From Terriglobia bacterium (GTDB lineage Bacteria; Acidobacteriota; Terriglobia; JAIQFV01): DNA of 36,076 bases. Below, piece after piece: positions 1 through 7,955 of this stretch. A program made the translations under genes and the position numbers. The stretch's first letter is position 1. Every line of letters starts with the position of its first letter. Where the stretch lies: positions 1-36,076 of the forward strand of contig JAIQFY010000054.1 in NCBI GenBank assembly GCA_020072965.1, given 5' to 3'. The notes beneath the pieces are model-generated. The model saw only the letters and a program-made list of their open reading frames with translations. It had not been told where the DNA came from and made no database searches.

Positions 1-147
1 CTTCGCCTGCTTCTTCAGCGCGCTCTCGGTCGTCTTCACCCGCCCTTCCGTCATCTCGTCCCCCACGCCCGCCAGCCCACAATAGTGGCTTTCCTTGTCC
101 CCCAAATCTAATCCAATCACCCGCCCTGCTTTGTTATAATCCGTCAT
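1..147 (-). CDS. IS110-family transposase, N-terminal part (runs off window)
   Basis: Only the first 49 residues are in the window. Reading down from the ATG at 145-147, the protein starts MTDYNKAGRV and continues IGLDLGDKES, which matches the start of the DEDD (RuvC-like) domain of IS110-family transposases; the D in GLDLG is the first catalytic aspartate of that family. These enzymes move their element with the help of a structured RNA encoded in a non-coding end. The frame is open to the edge of the window, so intactness cannot be judged. Family assignment rests on this short N-terminus. Confidence 0.75.
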   Translation of the reverse strand, partial: MTDYNKAGRVIGLDLGDKESHYCGLAGVGDEMTEGRVKTTESALKKQAK

Positions 148-349
148 GGCCAATCTCCTCTCTCTGGGCTTCCAAGCCCGGGTTGATTTTTTTCCTTGGA
201 GACCATTGTACCGGTACTCCGCGGAGATTGGCCTTCTCATCCTATCTACACTCTTTCGGTCCTTCGGACCTAATTCGGCCCTTTTTCAATTCCTGACTTG
301 GATTGAACCCCCTGCCGCCTATGAGCCGCCTTCAATTCCAGAATCGAGC
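148..349 (-). other. Leader/left end of IS110-type element; possible bridge-RNA region
   Basis: No gene is supported here. The 10-bp sequence GGCCAATCTC at 148-157, touching the transposase start codon, is repeated in perfect inverted orientation at 224-233, so the intervening RNA could fold. In IS110 elements the non-coding stretch upstream of the transposase can encode the guide (bridge/seek) RNA. The outer boundary of the element is not visible. The IS reading is inference; the inverted repeat is seen directly. Confidence 0.35.
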
Positions 350-1102
350 TCAATGCTTTGCATGAAGCCCTGTCCCCAGGTTCACCAGGGTTTCCACAAT
401 GACCGTCGATGCGACGAGGATCATGAAGAGGAGAGCAAAGGTTCTCAATTTCTCCTTTGGGGTCACCTTCATGAGCTTCCCCAAAATCCCATACATGACT
501 ACCATCGCAAGAAACCCCATGGCCACCGCATCAAAATATTTGAACCCGTTGTACTCGCCCGAAAAAATAAACATCCCGAGAGTCACTAAATAAAGAACCA
601 GAAAATACCCTGTGAGGGCGGCCTTGATCTCCCCGCCCGATTTCGCGGAAGAATAGTAGTAAATCACGACGGGAGGCCCACTCATGCTCGACCAGCTGTT
701 CAACAGCCCGCTCAGAACGCCGGTGATACCCAGGTTGATCCTGTTGTGACGGATTTCCTTACCCTTCCCGAGGAACATCAGGGTCGCCGCGATCACACAC
801 AGCATCGATGTCAGTATGATGAGCGGGGTGGGAACGAAACGCATGATCACGAGCCCGCAATAGGCGCCAAAGATGGCATAAGCCTTCAATAGCATGGAGT
901 CCAGAATCCTCAGTTGCTTTCGATACTGGTAAGTCATCAGGATTCCAGTGCCGACTTCAAGAATCACCGCCAGGTTGACGACGGTTCGAAAGTCAAGAAT
1001 CATCGAGCCCAGCGGAACAAACAGCATTGAGAACCCAAACCCCAGCAAATACCTGAAGTAGAAGGCAACCATGATAATGAGCACAATCAAAACTGTCTGC
1101 AT
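350..1102 (-). CDS. TauE/SafE family membrane permease
   Basis: A 250-residue, strongly hydrophobic protein with about seven to eight predicted membrane segments, the usual length for the TauE/SafE (DUF81) family of sulfite, sulfoacetate or other organic anion exporters in the inner membrane. Family signs are the N-terminal half with GFGFSMLFVPLG and the second half with GVLSGLLNSWSSMSGPPVV, where the repeated G-x-G-x-(S/G)-x-(S/G)-GPP pattern is typical. Substrate cannot be read from sequence. It stands alone between an IS110 end and a small exported protein. The ATG at 1102 has only a weak ribosome binding site (GTGAG). Confidence 0.85.
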   Translation of the reverse strand: MQTVLIVLIIMVAFYFRYLLGFGFSMLFVPLGSMILDFRTVVNLAVILEVGTGILMTYQYRKQLRILDSMLLKAYAIFGAYCGLVIMRFVPTPLIILTSMLCVIAATLMFLGKGKEIRHNRINLGITGVLSGLLNSWSSMSGPPVVIYYYSSAKSGGEIKAALTGYFLVLYLVTLGMFIFSGEYNGFKYFDAVAMGFLAMVVMYGILGKLMKVTPKEKLRTFALLFMILVASTVIVETLVNLGTGLHAKH

Positions 1103-1219
1103 CTCACGAAATTCTGCGCGCTCCGCGTCTCGGCGGTGAGCCCTAATGTTTTTAATTGAAGAGTATTAGGGACAAGCCGAATTTCTCAGGCACGCGCCCC
1201 CCCCACGCCCATCGGTTGT

Positions 1220-1678
1220 TCATTGCTTATCAAACACGGCCACCGCCCTGACCTGTCTACCGGTGGCGTCGGTCCCATGATAGGTGCCGGTCATGGTCAT
1301 GCCATCGGGTGAAACTACTACCGTCTCGCGCAAAATCACTTTGCCGTCTTTCTTGGCGACGCCCTTCACGGTGCGGCTGTTGAGGCGCTGGTAGGCGACC
1401 GTGTCGGCCGAGGGCGCCCCGACGATGGGATAGTCCTTCCCATCAAACTTGGCATCGACAGTGATGGTCATGCGCTCGCCCTTGTCGTTGATGATTTCTT
1501 CGCGGACCTGGATGTGCGTGGCGTCGGCCTCGATGTAGGAGACCTGGCTTTGAGGAAGGGGCGGCGGAAGTTTGGATTTCGAGGGATTCAGTTTCCATTG
1601 GCCCGAGAAGGGGTCTTCGGCGGCGAATACACAGAGGGAAACGCAGCAGAGCACAACAGCCAGTTTCCATCGCGACAT
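1220..1678 (-). CDS. Small exported protein of unknown function
   Basis: The product is 152 residues. I chose the ATG at 1676-1678 because it is preceded by AAAGGAGA at good spacing and starts a clear signal peptide (MSRWKLAVVLCCVSLCVFA, cleavage probably before or after AED). A longer frame to 1792 adds 38 residues without export character. The mature part begins DPFSGQWKLNPSKSK and is rich in beta-strand patterns; proteins starting with this 'GxWKLNxxKSK' pattern are frequent in acidobacterial genomes and are annotated as hypothetical. No catalytic motif was recognised. Probably periplasmic or secreted. Confidence 0.7.
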   Translation of the reverse strand: MSRWKLAVVLCCVSLCVFAAEDPFSGQWKLNPSKSKLPPPLPQSQVSYIEADATHIQVREEIINDKGERMTITVDAKFDGKDYPIVGAPSADTVAYQRLNSRTVKGVAKKDGKVILRETVVVSPDGMTMTGTYHGTDATGRQVRAVAVFDKQ

Positions 1679-2095
1679 TCGAGGGTCTCCTTTGTTAATT
1701 GTTGGATCGCCGTTGGCCAAGGGCATCTGATTCACTATTCCATCCATTGAAGACGCAGGGTGCCGCATGCCCCGACCCATCTGGGCTGGCATTTCCTCTC
1801 AGAGGCCCGGAGGGCCGCTGCGCCGCGGCGCATAGCCCTGTTTGTCGAAGATCCGCCGCGGCGGGAGCCCCGCTTAGGCCCGGAGGGCCTCCCGAGTGTA
1901 GCCCCACCCGAAGCGCCGCGTTCTTATGCGGAGCGAGGGAGGGGTGTGGATTTTAGAAAATGATGTGAGCCCCCGAGGGGCGAATGAATCGCTTCATTAA
2001 CTCAACGGACAATCCCAACTCTCGTTCTATTTCGACCGCACTCACCAGGTGCTTTGTCCTACGAACTTCGACACCAAAAAGCGAGGATCTGCATC
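1679..2095. repeat. GC-rich hairpin cluster in a gene-free stretch
   Basis: This 417-bp gap holds no convincing gene. At 1800-1905 several short palindromes lie in a row: AGGCCCGGAGGGCC appears near 1802 and again at 1876-1890, with GCGCCGCGGCGC-type and CCGCCGCGGCGGG hairpins (near 1819 and 1853) between them. The composition differs from that of nearby coding DNA, and several weak ORFs on both strands arise from it. It could act as a transcription terminator or be a REP-like element; function is not visible. Confidence 0.5.
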
Positions 2096-2302
2096 CTATC
2101 GCTTTCTCTTGTTCCACGCCTTCGTCGCCTCTTCTTCGTTGATCCTCTCCGGTCCCGCCGCCTGACAGGTGAGGCAATACACGGTGTACATTCCGGCATC
2201 ATCCTGAGAAATCAAGATCTCCTCGTCCTCTTGTTTCGCGCCGCAAAAGGGGCAGTTCCGGAGGACCCATTTCTTTCCGGAAAATGCCTCGCTGAATATC
2301 AT
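2096..2302 (-). CDS. Lar-like zinc-finger protein (restriction alleviation family)
   Basis: A 68-residue protein with two CxxC pairs, CPFC at residues 17-20 and CLTC at 43-46, followed by an acidic-to-aromatic tail EEEATKAWNKRKR. This layout (CPFCG ... V-x-C-x-x-C ... EEA-x-x-AWN-x-R) is that of the Lar restriction-alleviation family, small zinc proteins mostly found in phages and prophages; Rac-prophage Lar modulates type I restriction. No other phage gene is nearby, so it may be a stray acquisition. An AGGAAAGGAAG stretch lies upstream of the ATG, slightly further away than usual. Confidence 0.7.
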   Translation of the reverse strand: MIFSEAFSGKKWVLRNCPFCGAKQEDEEILISQDDAGMYTVYCLTCQAAGPERINEEEATKAWNKRKR

Positions 2303-2437
2303 GGGGCCACTTCCTTTCCTCGAACCCGCAAAGCAAATATTGGGATCCCAAAACCACCCTTCTCAATTCCCGGGCGACTGTCGCTGAATCAGGTTTAAGT
2401 ATATACAAAGCTCTCCACAACTGAACAGACAATCGTC

Positions 2438-2554
2438 TTTTGGAGTGCGGCCCGCCGCGGCGGGCCGCTTTGGGTCGGCTTGCTGTGCCGGGAAATGCGT
2501 GTCAAGCCAGCATCGCGCAGTGAAAGCGGTCCGCCAAGCGGACCGCGCTCCAAA
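2438..2554. repeat. Modular palindromic element, copy 1
   Basis: The ends TTTTGGAGTGC and GCGCTCCAAA are inverted repeats of each other. Inside, a fixed framework (GCTTTGGGTCGGC, GCCGGGAAATGCG, CGCAGTGAAAGC) alternates with separate insert segments, the clearest being perfect hairpins at 2449-2466 (CCCGCCGCGGCGGG core) and 2528-2544 (GGTCCGCC/GGCGGACC type). The framework blocks also pair (GCTTT with AAAGC). The same framework recurs at 3832-3989 with different hairpins. The remainder of the 2303-2836 gap holds nothing I can support as a gene. Confidence 0.7.
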
Positions 2555-2836
2555 TCATCTCATGGGAGAGACCTCAATCTCGGTCCTCATCTCCGGGGAA
2601 TACAAACATTTACTTGACCCTCGAACCGATTCCAACCCGTACACTCTGCCGCGAAGTGAGCGACGATGAAGATCAGGGCAAGGGCTTTGCATTCCGTCAA
2701 ATTTGCACAGTGGACCGGTGTCAGCCCAGACACAACGCGCGGAATTGCCGGCCGCCTTGGCGGCGAATCCCGCCGCCCGCTCACTTCTCTTTTCTTTTAA
2801 CGAGTGAGGAAAAATTTAGAAACGAGGAGGACCGTC

Positions 2837-3817
2837 ATGAAGTATATCGCAGTTGTCGCAGTTTTTCTGATGGTGAGCTCTCTTTCAGCGCAGAGACCCG
2901 AAGACTGCCCCCTGCACGCTCAACACATGCAGGCAATGCAACACGATAAACAGGCCCAGGGCGACAACCCTTCAGCCGGGGTCATAAATCGCGGCGAGAA
3001 GGGGATGGGCTTCAGCCAGACCGCGACCAATCACCATTTTCTGATTACCGAGGATGGCGGAGTGATCCAGGTCGAGGTGAATGACCCCCAGGATGTGAAG
3101 GGTCGTGATCAGATACGCACACATCTGCAAGGGATCGCGAAGGCTTTCGCCGGCGGAGATTTCAGCATCCCCGCCTTCGTCCATGATCGGACGGTGCCGG
3201 GCGTGCCCGCCCTTGAGCGGCTCAAGTCGGAGATCAGGTACGAGTATGCCCAAACAACCGCCGGGGGCAAGGTGCAAATCAGCAGCCGCAATCCGGAGGC
3301 GGTCGCCGCCATCCATGACTTCATGACTTTCCAAATCCAGGAACACCACACCCGTGATCCCATCACCAAGCCGGCTGGGGCGGCTCAAGTCAAAACCCTC
3401 GCCCCGGAACAGGTGCAAAGCTTGCTCGGAGGCGAAGGCATGGGGATGGCCAAGGCGGCAGAACTCAACCATTATCCCGGCCCCAGGCATGTGCTTGATC
3501 TGGCTTCAACCTTGCAACTTTCCAAAGATCAAATCGCGCAAAGCCAGGCCATATACGATGAGATGCACCAGAAGGCGGTCGCCCTGGGAGAGCAGATCCT
3601 CCGACAGGAACGTGCCCTGGACCACCTCTTTGAAGTGCAGGATGTTTCGCCGGACCGTGTTCGGACCCTGGTGGCTGACATTGCGGCCTTGCAAGGGCAA
3701 TTGAGAAGTGTGCATCTTCTCGCCCATGTGGCGGAGAAGCAGTTGCTCAACCCTGAACAAGTGGATCGTTACGTGGAATTGCGTACAAACTCTGGGCCAA
3801 CGGGTCACTCGCACTGA
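2837..3817 (+). CDS. Exported protein with C-terminal CpxP/Spy-like (LTxxQ) region
   Basis: 326 residues. The ATG at 2837 is chosen because GAGGAGG lies just upstream and it opens a signal peptide (MKYIAVVAVFLMVSSLSAQ). The middle part is acidic and beta-rich, with an ITEDGGVIQVEV stretch. From about residue 215 the protein becomes helical, with LDLASTLQLSKDQIAQ, which resembles the LTxxQ-type repeat of periplasmic CpxP, Spy and ZraP metal-stress chaperones, then a second helix pair ending in a His-containing tail (GHSH). The likely role is periplasmic chaperone or metal sensor-like protein; this is inference from the C-terminus. The gene is flanked by both copies of the modular palindrome. 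Confidence 0.65.
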   Translation: MKYIAVVAVFLMVSSLSAQRPEDCPLHAQHMQAMQHDKQAQGDNPSAGVINRGEKGMGFSQTATNHHFLITEDGGVIQVEVNDPQDVKGRDQIRTHLQGIAKAFAGGDFSIPAFVHDRTVPGVPALERLKSEIRYEYAQTTAGGKVQISSRNPEAVAAIHDFMTFQIQEHHTRDPITKPAGAAQVKTLAPEQVQSLLGGEGMGMAKAAELNHYPGPRHVLDLASTLQLSKDQIAQSQAIYDEMHQKAVALGEQILRQERALDHLFEVQDVSPDRVRTLVADIAALQGQLRSVHLLAHVAEKQLLNPEQVDRYVELRTNSGPTGHSH

Positions 3818-3831
3818 CACACTGGCCGACC

Positions 3832-3989
3832 TTTTGGAGTGCGCAAGTTTGCTTGCGCTTTGGTGTGGCACAAGCCTTGGAGTGCGCAAGCTTGCTTGCG
3901 CTTTAGTTCGGCGCAGTTTGCTGCGCCGGGGGAATGCGGGCGAAGCCAACTTCGCCCTGCGAAAGCGGGAGCAAGCTCCCGCACTCCAA
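3832..3989. repeat. Modular palindromic element, copy 2 (left arm duplicated)
   Basis: Same framework as at 2438-2554: TTTTGGAGTGC at 3832, GCTTT, GGCGC...GCGCC, AATGCG, GCGAAAGC and GCACTCCAA at 3981-3989. The hairpins in the slots differ: GCAAGTTTGCTTGC, GCAGTTTGCTGC, GGCGAAGCCAACTTCGCC and GGGAGCAAGCTCCC. The left arm with its first hairpin occurs twice in tandem (3832-3876 and 3877-3907). It lies 14 bp after the stop of the gene ending at 3817 and before the convergent gene ending at 4037, so it could serve as a bidirectional terminator. Confidence 0.75.
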
Positions 3990-4036
3990 GGGCTGCCCGC
4001 TGCGCCCTCGGCGTCTCCGCGATGAATGATTTTGTT

Positions 4037-7000
4037 TTACGTCGCTGGCGGCAGGTACAACGCCGGGACGTTCTTACTCTTTATGAGCTCATTAAACCGC
4101 GGGACATCGGTCGACAGGATCTGCTTCCACGCCTCCAGTTGCTGGTCCAACTGTCCGCGCAGCATCTTGAAAACCTCGTACTGCTGCTTCGTCGGGACGC
4201 CGTCGCCCGCCATGACGCTGTAACTGAAGCTGTCGAACTGCTCATTGAGCATGTTCGGGAAGGCCAGGTTTCCCTCTGACCCCTTCATATCCACCTGGAT
4301 CAGCCCCTCTTCCACCGGCGTCATCTTTTTGTCCAGCGCCTCGGCCTGTTCCAGCAACGTCTTCAAGCCGGCGTCGTTTGCAAAGCGCTGCTTTATGGTC
4401 TTGAGATCAGCTCGCAACGCCCGAAGCTGGTTGACCGCACGATGCAGGTCCGTATTCGCGTCGCGCACCTGCATGGCCAGCTCAAATTGTTTGTGCAGAT
4501 CATCGGCGCTCACACCCTTGACGCGGGGGTCCATGACAATCTCCAGCGACTGAGTCCGGCTCTGGCCTCCAACCGTCAGCTTGACGCTGTACTGGCCCGG
4601 TAGAACCCTCGGGCCTTGCGGACCCACACCGGAGTAGAACGCTCCCGGAATTTTCACCGGCGGCTCCCAACGCAGGTTCCAGGCGTACCTGTTCATACCC
4701 TCCAGTGCAGGGATAGTGGTGACTTCTCTCACCTGGTCGGGCCATTCCGGGGGCTGCTCGAATTCTTTCTTCTCCTTGCTCGAAAGGCTGCGCACCAACT
4801 TGCCGGCACTGTCAAAAATCTCCAGCTTCACCTCATCCGTGGGCGCCGTCTTAAAATAATAATCGATGATGACGCCGGGGGGAGGGTTTTCGCCCACCGG
4901 TCCGCGGCGGTCGACATTGTCGGGCAGATGCACGCGCACCGCCCTCTGCGGCTTGTAGAGCATCATCTCCGAGGCGGCTGCGCCGGCGTCAATCTGCCGC
5001 AGTGGAATGATGTCATCCAGCACCCAGAACGAGCGTCCATGCGTCGCCACCACCAGATCATCCTCATGGATATTCAGATCGTGAATCGGGACCACGGGCA
5101 GGTTGAGTTGGAGTGGCTGCCAGTGCCCGCCGTCATCGAGCGAGAAGAAGACGCCCGTTTCCGTTCCGGCGAAGAGCAGCCCTTTGCGTTTGGGATCTTC
5201 ACGCACCGCGCGGACATAAGCGCCTTCCGGGATGCCGCCGGCCATCAAGGTCCAGTTCTTTCCGTAATCGGCCGTGCGATAAATGAACGGCCGGAAGTCA
5301 TCCAGCTTATGCCGGTCCACGGCGATGTAAGCGGTGCCCGGATCGTAGTGCGAGGCCTCAACGATGCTGATCAAGCTCCACTCCGGCAGCTCCCGGGGAG
5401 TGACGTTCGTCCAACGCTCGCCGCCGTCGGTGGTGAGCTGGACCAGGCCGTCGTCGGTCCCCGCCCAGATCGTGTCTTTCTTCAGCGGCGACTCGGCCAC
5501 CGCAAAGATCGTGTCGTAATACTCAACGCTGGTAATGTCGAGGGTGATCCGTCCCCCTGAGGGCTTCTGCTTCGACTTATCGTTGCGCGTGAGGTCGGGG
5601 CTTATGGCCGTCCAGCTTTGCCCGCCGTCGCGCGATTTGAACAGCCTCTCCGCGGCAGAATAGAGCGTGTTGGGATCATGCGGTGAGATCAACAGCGGCG
5701 AAGTCCACTGAAAGCGGTGCTTCAGCTTTTCCGCGCCGTTGCCCGATACATCGAGCGGCCACACCGAAATATCCACCACCTGCTCGGTGCGCTTGTCGAA
5801 ACGCGTGATGTAACCTTCGGCCCCGGCGAAAACGATGTTGGGATCCGGCGGATAGGGAGCAATGTAGCCCTGCTCGCCGCCACCCACCGGATACCAGTCC
5901 TGGCGGCCAATCACGCCGTCGTCATCGTAGCTGCTGATGGCGATGGTCGAGTTGTCCTGTTGGGCCCCGTAGATGTAATACGGCCAGCGATTGTCGGTGA
6001 TCACGTGATAGAACTGGGCGGTGGGCTGGTTGTACTGCGTGGACCAGGTGCTGCCTCCGTCGGTGGACACCGTGGCGCCGCCGTCATCGCCGTTGATCAT
6101 GCGCTGAGGATTGTCGGGATCGATCCACAGACCGTGGTGGTCGCCATGCGGCGCGGGCAGCAGGTTAAAGGTCCGGCCGGCGTCGGTGGAGCGGAACATT
6201 CCCGTGTTGAGAACATAGACCGTGTCGGCCGACTTCGGATCTGCATAGACGTGGCTGAAATACCAGGCGCGCTGGCGCAGGCGGCCGTCTTCGTTGATGC
6301 GGATCCAATTTTCACCGCCGTCGTCGGAGCGGTACAGCCCTCCTTCCTTCGACTCAATCATGGCGTAGACGCGGTTGGAATCGGCGCCCGAGACCGAGAC
6401 GGCGACGCGGCCCATGATGCCCGCGGGGAGACCGTGTCCTTCGAGCCGGGTCCAGGTGCTGCCGCCATCGGTTGACTTATAGAGGCCGCTGCCGGGACCC
6501 CCGCTGTTCAAGCTCCAGGGCGTCCGGTAAACCTCCCACAGCGCGGCAAACAGGGTATGGGAATTGTGGGGATCAAACACAACGTCAATCGCTCCGGTCC
6601 GGGTATCCTTATAGAGGACCTTCTGCCAGGTGGCGCCGCCGTCGGTTGTGCGGAAGACGCCGCGTTCCTCGTTGGGACCATAGGCATGGCCCAGGGCGGC
6701 CACAAAAACGATGTTGGGGTTGCGGGGATCAATGATCACGGCGCCGATGTGCCGGCTGTCTTTTAGACCGATGTTGCGCCACGTCTTGCCCGCGTCCATC
6801 GATTTATAGACGCCGTTGCCGTAGGAGATATTGCCGCGGATGCAGGCCTCCCCCGATCCGGCATAGATAACGTTGTGGTCCGACGGCGCAACGGCAATCG
6901 CGCCAATCGACGCCATAATGGATGGGGTCGATGGGGACTGCGAGAAAAATGGGGACTGTCCCGCTCCTTTGGGACTGTCCCCATTTTTCCCCGCGGACTG

Positions 7001-7441
7001 TCCAGAAGATGGGGGCTGTCCAAAAACTGGGGACTGTCCCGTTCTCCCAGCAGTAGATGGGGACTGTCCCGCTTTCCAGGGGCTGTCCCCATCTTTTGGC
7101 TGCTTATCTGATATCGGCCTCCAATTCGCCCCCGCATCCGTCGTCTTCCAGATGCCGCCTGAAGCTGCGCCAAAATAAAACACGTTCGGCTCGCCCTCGA
7201 CGCCGGTCACCGCCAGCACGCGCCCTCCGCGAAACGGCCCCACCTGCCGCCACCGCATGGCCCCAAACAATTTTTCATCAACTGGGCCCGCTGAGTGGGG
7301 ACTGTCCCGCTCTCCAGGGACTGTCCCCACTTTTTGCGGTGAGCCAGCTTGCGTCGTCGCCGTGCGCGCTTTTGTCTGCCCAAACGAAAGACAACTCAAT
7401 CCGAACATCAAGATGACAACCCAGCGGCTTCTCGAGATCAT
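4037..7441 (-). CDS. Exported sortilin/VPS10-like BNR-repeat protein
   Basis: 1134 residues with a signal peptide (MISRSRWVVILMFGLSCLSFG). The body is a beta-propeller built of BNR/Asp-box repeats: TTDGGATW, STDGGSTW, SDDGGENW, SRDGGQSW, TTDGGERW and similar. This is the VPS10/sortilin-like, glycosyl-hydrolase-like family that is abundant and usually multi-copy in Acidobacteria and Bacteroidetes. The C-terminal third has the family's NRYAWNLRWEPP and PGQYSVKLTVGG beta domain and a helical tail. Function is unknown; it is probably periplasmic or secreted and binds or degrades polymers. Two stretches, about residues 33-52 and 114-174, do not fit the propeller. They are rich in GDSP and GQSP and are encoded by GGGGACTGTCCC repeats that have invaded the gene in frame. 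Confidence 0.88.
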   Translation of the reverse strand: MISRSRWVVILMFGLSCLSFGQTKARTATTQAGSPQKVGTVPGERDSPHSAGPVDEKLFGAMRWRQVGPFRGGRVLAVTGVEGEPNVFYFGAASGGIWKTTDAGANWRPISDKQPKDGDSPWKAGQSPSTAGRTGQSPVFGQPPSSGQSAGKNGDSPKGAGQSPFFSQSPSTPSIMASIGAIAVAPSDHNVIYAGSGEACIRGNISYGNGVYKSMDAGKTWRNIGLKDSRHIGAVIIDPRNPNIVFVAALGHAYGPNEERGVFRTTDGGATWQKVLYKDTRTGAIDVVFDPHNSHTLFAALWEVYRTPWSLNSGGPGSGLYKSTDGGSTWTRLEGHGLPAGIMGRVAVSVSGADSNRVYAMIESKEGGLYRSDDGGENWIRINEDGRLRQRAWYFSHVYADPKSADTVYVLNTGMFRSTDAGRTFNLLPAPHGDHHGLWIDPDNPQRMINGDDGGATVSTDGGSTWSTQYNQPTAQFYHVITDNRWPYYIYGAQQDNSTIAISSYDDDGVIGRQDWYPVGGGEQGYIAPYPPDPNIVFAGAEGYITRFDKRTEQVVDISVWPLDVSGNGAEKLKHRFQWTSPLLISPHDPNTLYSAAERLFKSRDGGQSWTAISPDLTRNDKSKQKPSGGRITLDITSVEYYDTIFAVAESPLKKDTIWAGTDDGLVQLTTDGGERWTNVTPRELPEWSLISIVEASHYDPGTAYIAVDRHKLDDFRPFIYRTADYGKNWTLMAGGIPEGAYVRAVREDPKRKGLLFAGTETGVFFSLDDGGHWQPLQLNLPVVPIHDLNIHEDDLVVATHGRSFWVLDDIIPLRQIDAGAAASEMMLYKPQRAVRVHLPDNVDRRGPVGENPPPGVIIDYYFKTAPTDEVKLEIFDSAGKLVRSLSSKEKKEFEQPPEWPDQVREVTTIPALEGMNRYAWNLRWEPPVKIPGAFYSGVGPQGPRVLPGQYSVKLTVGGQSRTQSLEIVMDPRVKGVSADDLHKQFELAMQVRDANTDLHRAVNQLRALRADLKTIKQRFANDAGLKTLLEQAEALDKKMTPVEEGLIQVDMKGSEGNLAFPNMLNEQFDSFSYSVMAGDGVPTKQQYEVFKMLRGQLDQQLEAWKQILSTDVPRFNELIKSKNVPALYLPPAT
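6931..7094. repeat. GGGGACTGTCCCC repeat cluster inside the BNR gene
   Basis: The 13-bp palindrome GGGGACTGTCCCC and degenerate forms (GGGACTGTCCCC, GGGGCTGTCC, GGACTGTCC) occur about nine times in both orientations, separated by short CGCTC/TTTCC or AAAAA/TTTTT spacers. They encode roughly 60 residues of low-complexity GDSP/GQSP sequence between two Asp-box repeats of the host protein without breaking the frame. Confidence 0.8.
7296..7341. repeat. Second GGGGACTGTCCC repeat pair in the same gene
   Basis: One inverted pair, GTGGGGACTGTCCC then GGGACTGTCCCCAC, with a short spacer, close to the 5' end of the BNR gene. It encodes the segment VGTVPGERDSPHS just after the signal peptide. The frame is kept. 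Confidence 0.75.
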
Positions 7442-7460
7442 GGTAGATGCGTCTCCTTGG

Positions 7461-7553
7461 ATTCTGACTTCCGATTTCCGACTTCTGATTTATGGCTTCC
7501 GTCCTCTAGTTTCCGGCCTCTGACTTCTGACCTCCGACTTCTGACTTCGGTAT
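7461..7553. repeat. Degenerate tandem repeat (GACTTCTGACTTCC-like)
   Basis: A pyrimidine-rich run of about twelve imperfect 7-14-bp units of the type TTCTGACTTCCGA, directly upstream of the BNR gene start at 7441. It would lie in the promoter or leader of that gene. Slipped-strand length change is plausible. No other feature is seen in 7554-7660. Confidence 0.65.
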
Positions 7554-7737
7554 CCTGAACACGAGTCCGTTGCGACATTTGGTAGGAAATGCGTTGCGGA
7601 TTGTAATCGAATTTTCCGCACGCGTCACGATATTCAATAACAATCAATTGGAATGAGATCGGGACATACGATCTGACCCCCACGATTTCACTGCGACTCC
7701 GCGCCACCGCGGTGAACAATATTCTCAATTCTGGACA

Positions 7738-7791
7738 GTAAGTCAAATGCCAGATTTGTCCCGGCAGATCATGCCGATGCGCTCTCGCCAT
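7738..7791 (-). pseudogene. RAYT (Y1 transposase) remnant, 5' end of a second family
   Basis: The 18 residues MARAHRHDLPGQIWHLTY from the ATG at 7789-7791 match the usual start of a second REP-associated Y1 transposase family (MARxHRHxLPGxxWHxTxR). After that the similarity stops and the frame continues in unrelated sequence. The ATCTGACCCC motif that ends other RAYT elements in this window is present at 7671-7680. This is a deletion remnant. Confidence 0.55.
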
Positions 7792-7955
7792 TGCAGGTTT
7801 CCTTGCTTATCCAATGTTGCCAAATGGGGGATTATTTCGGGGGCAAAAAACAGCTTCTAAGGCCTAAATACCACCCTTTTTTCCGATGATCCACAAGAAT
7901 TTCAATGGGTTGACTTGGTCCGACCCCAAGCGAATTCCCCTGCGACGCAAGTCCG

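Noticed and set aside
2438-2554. Integron attC site
   Set aside because: No integrase, no gene cassettes, and the framework does not have the R/L box layout of attC; a dispersed repeat fits better.
4616-6475. Two long plus-strand frames (314 and 252 aa)
   Set aside because: Both lie inside the BNR gene on the other strand and are a by-product of its high GC content; no domain signs.
6931-7094. CRISPR-like array
   Set aside because: The repeats are short palindromes in both orientations with irregular spacers of a few bases; there are no cas genes.
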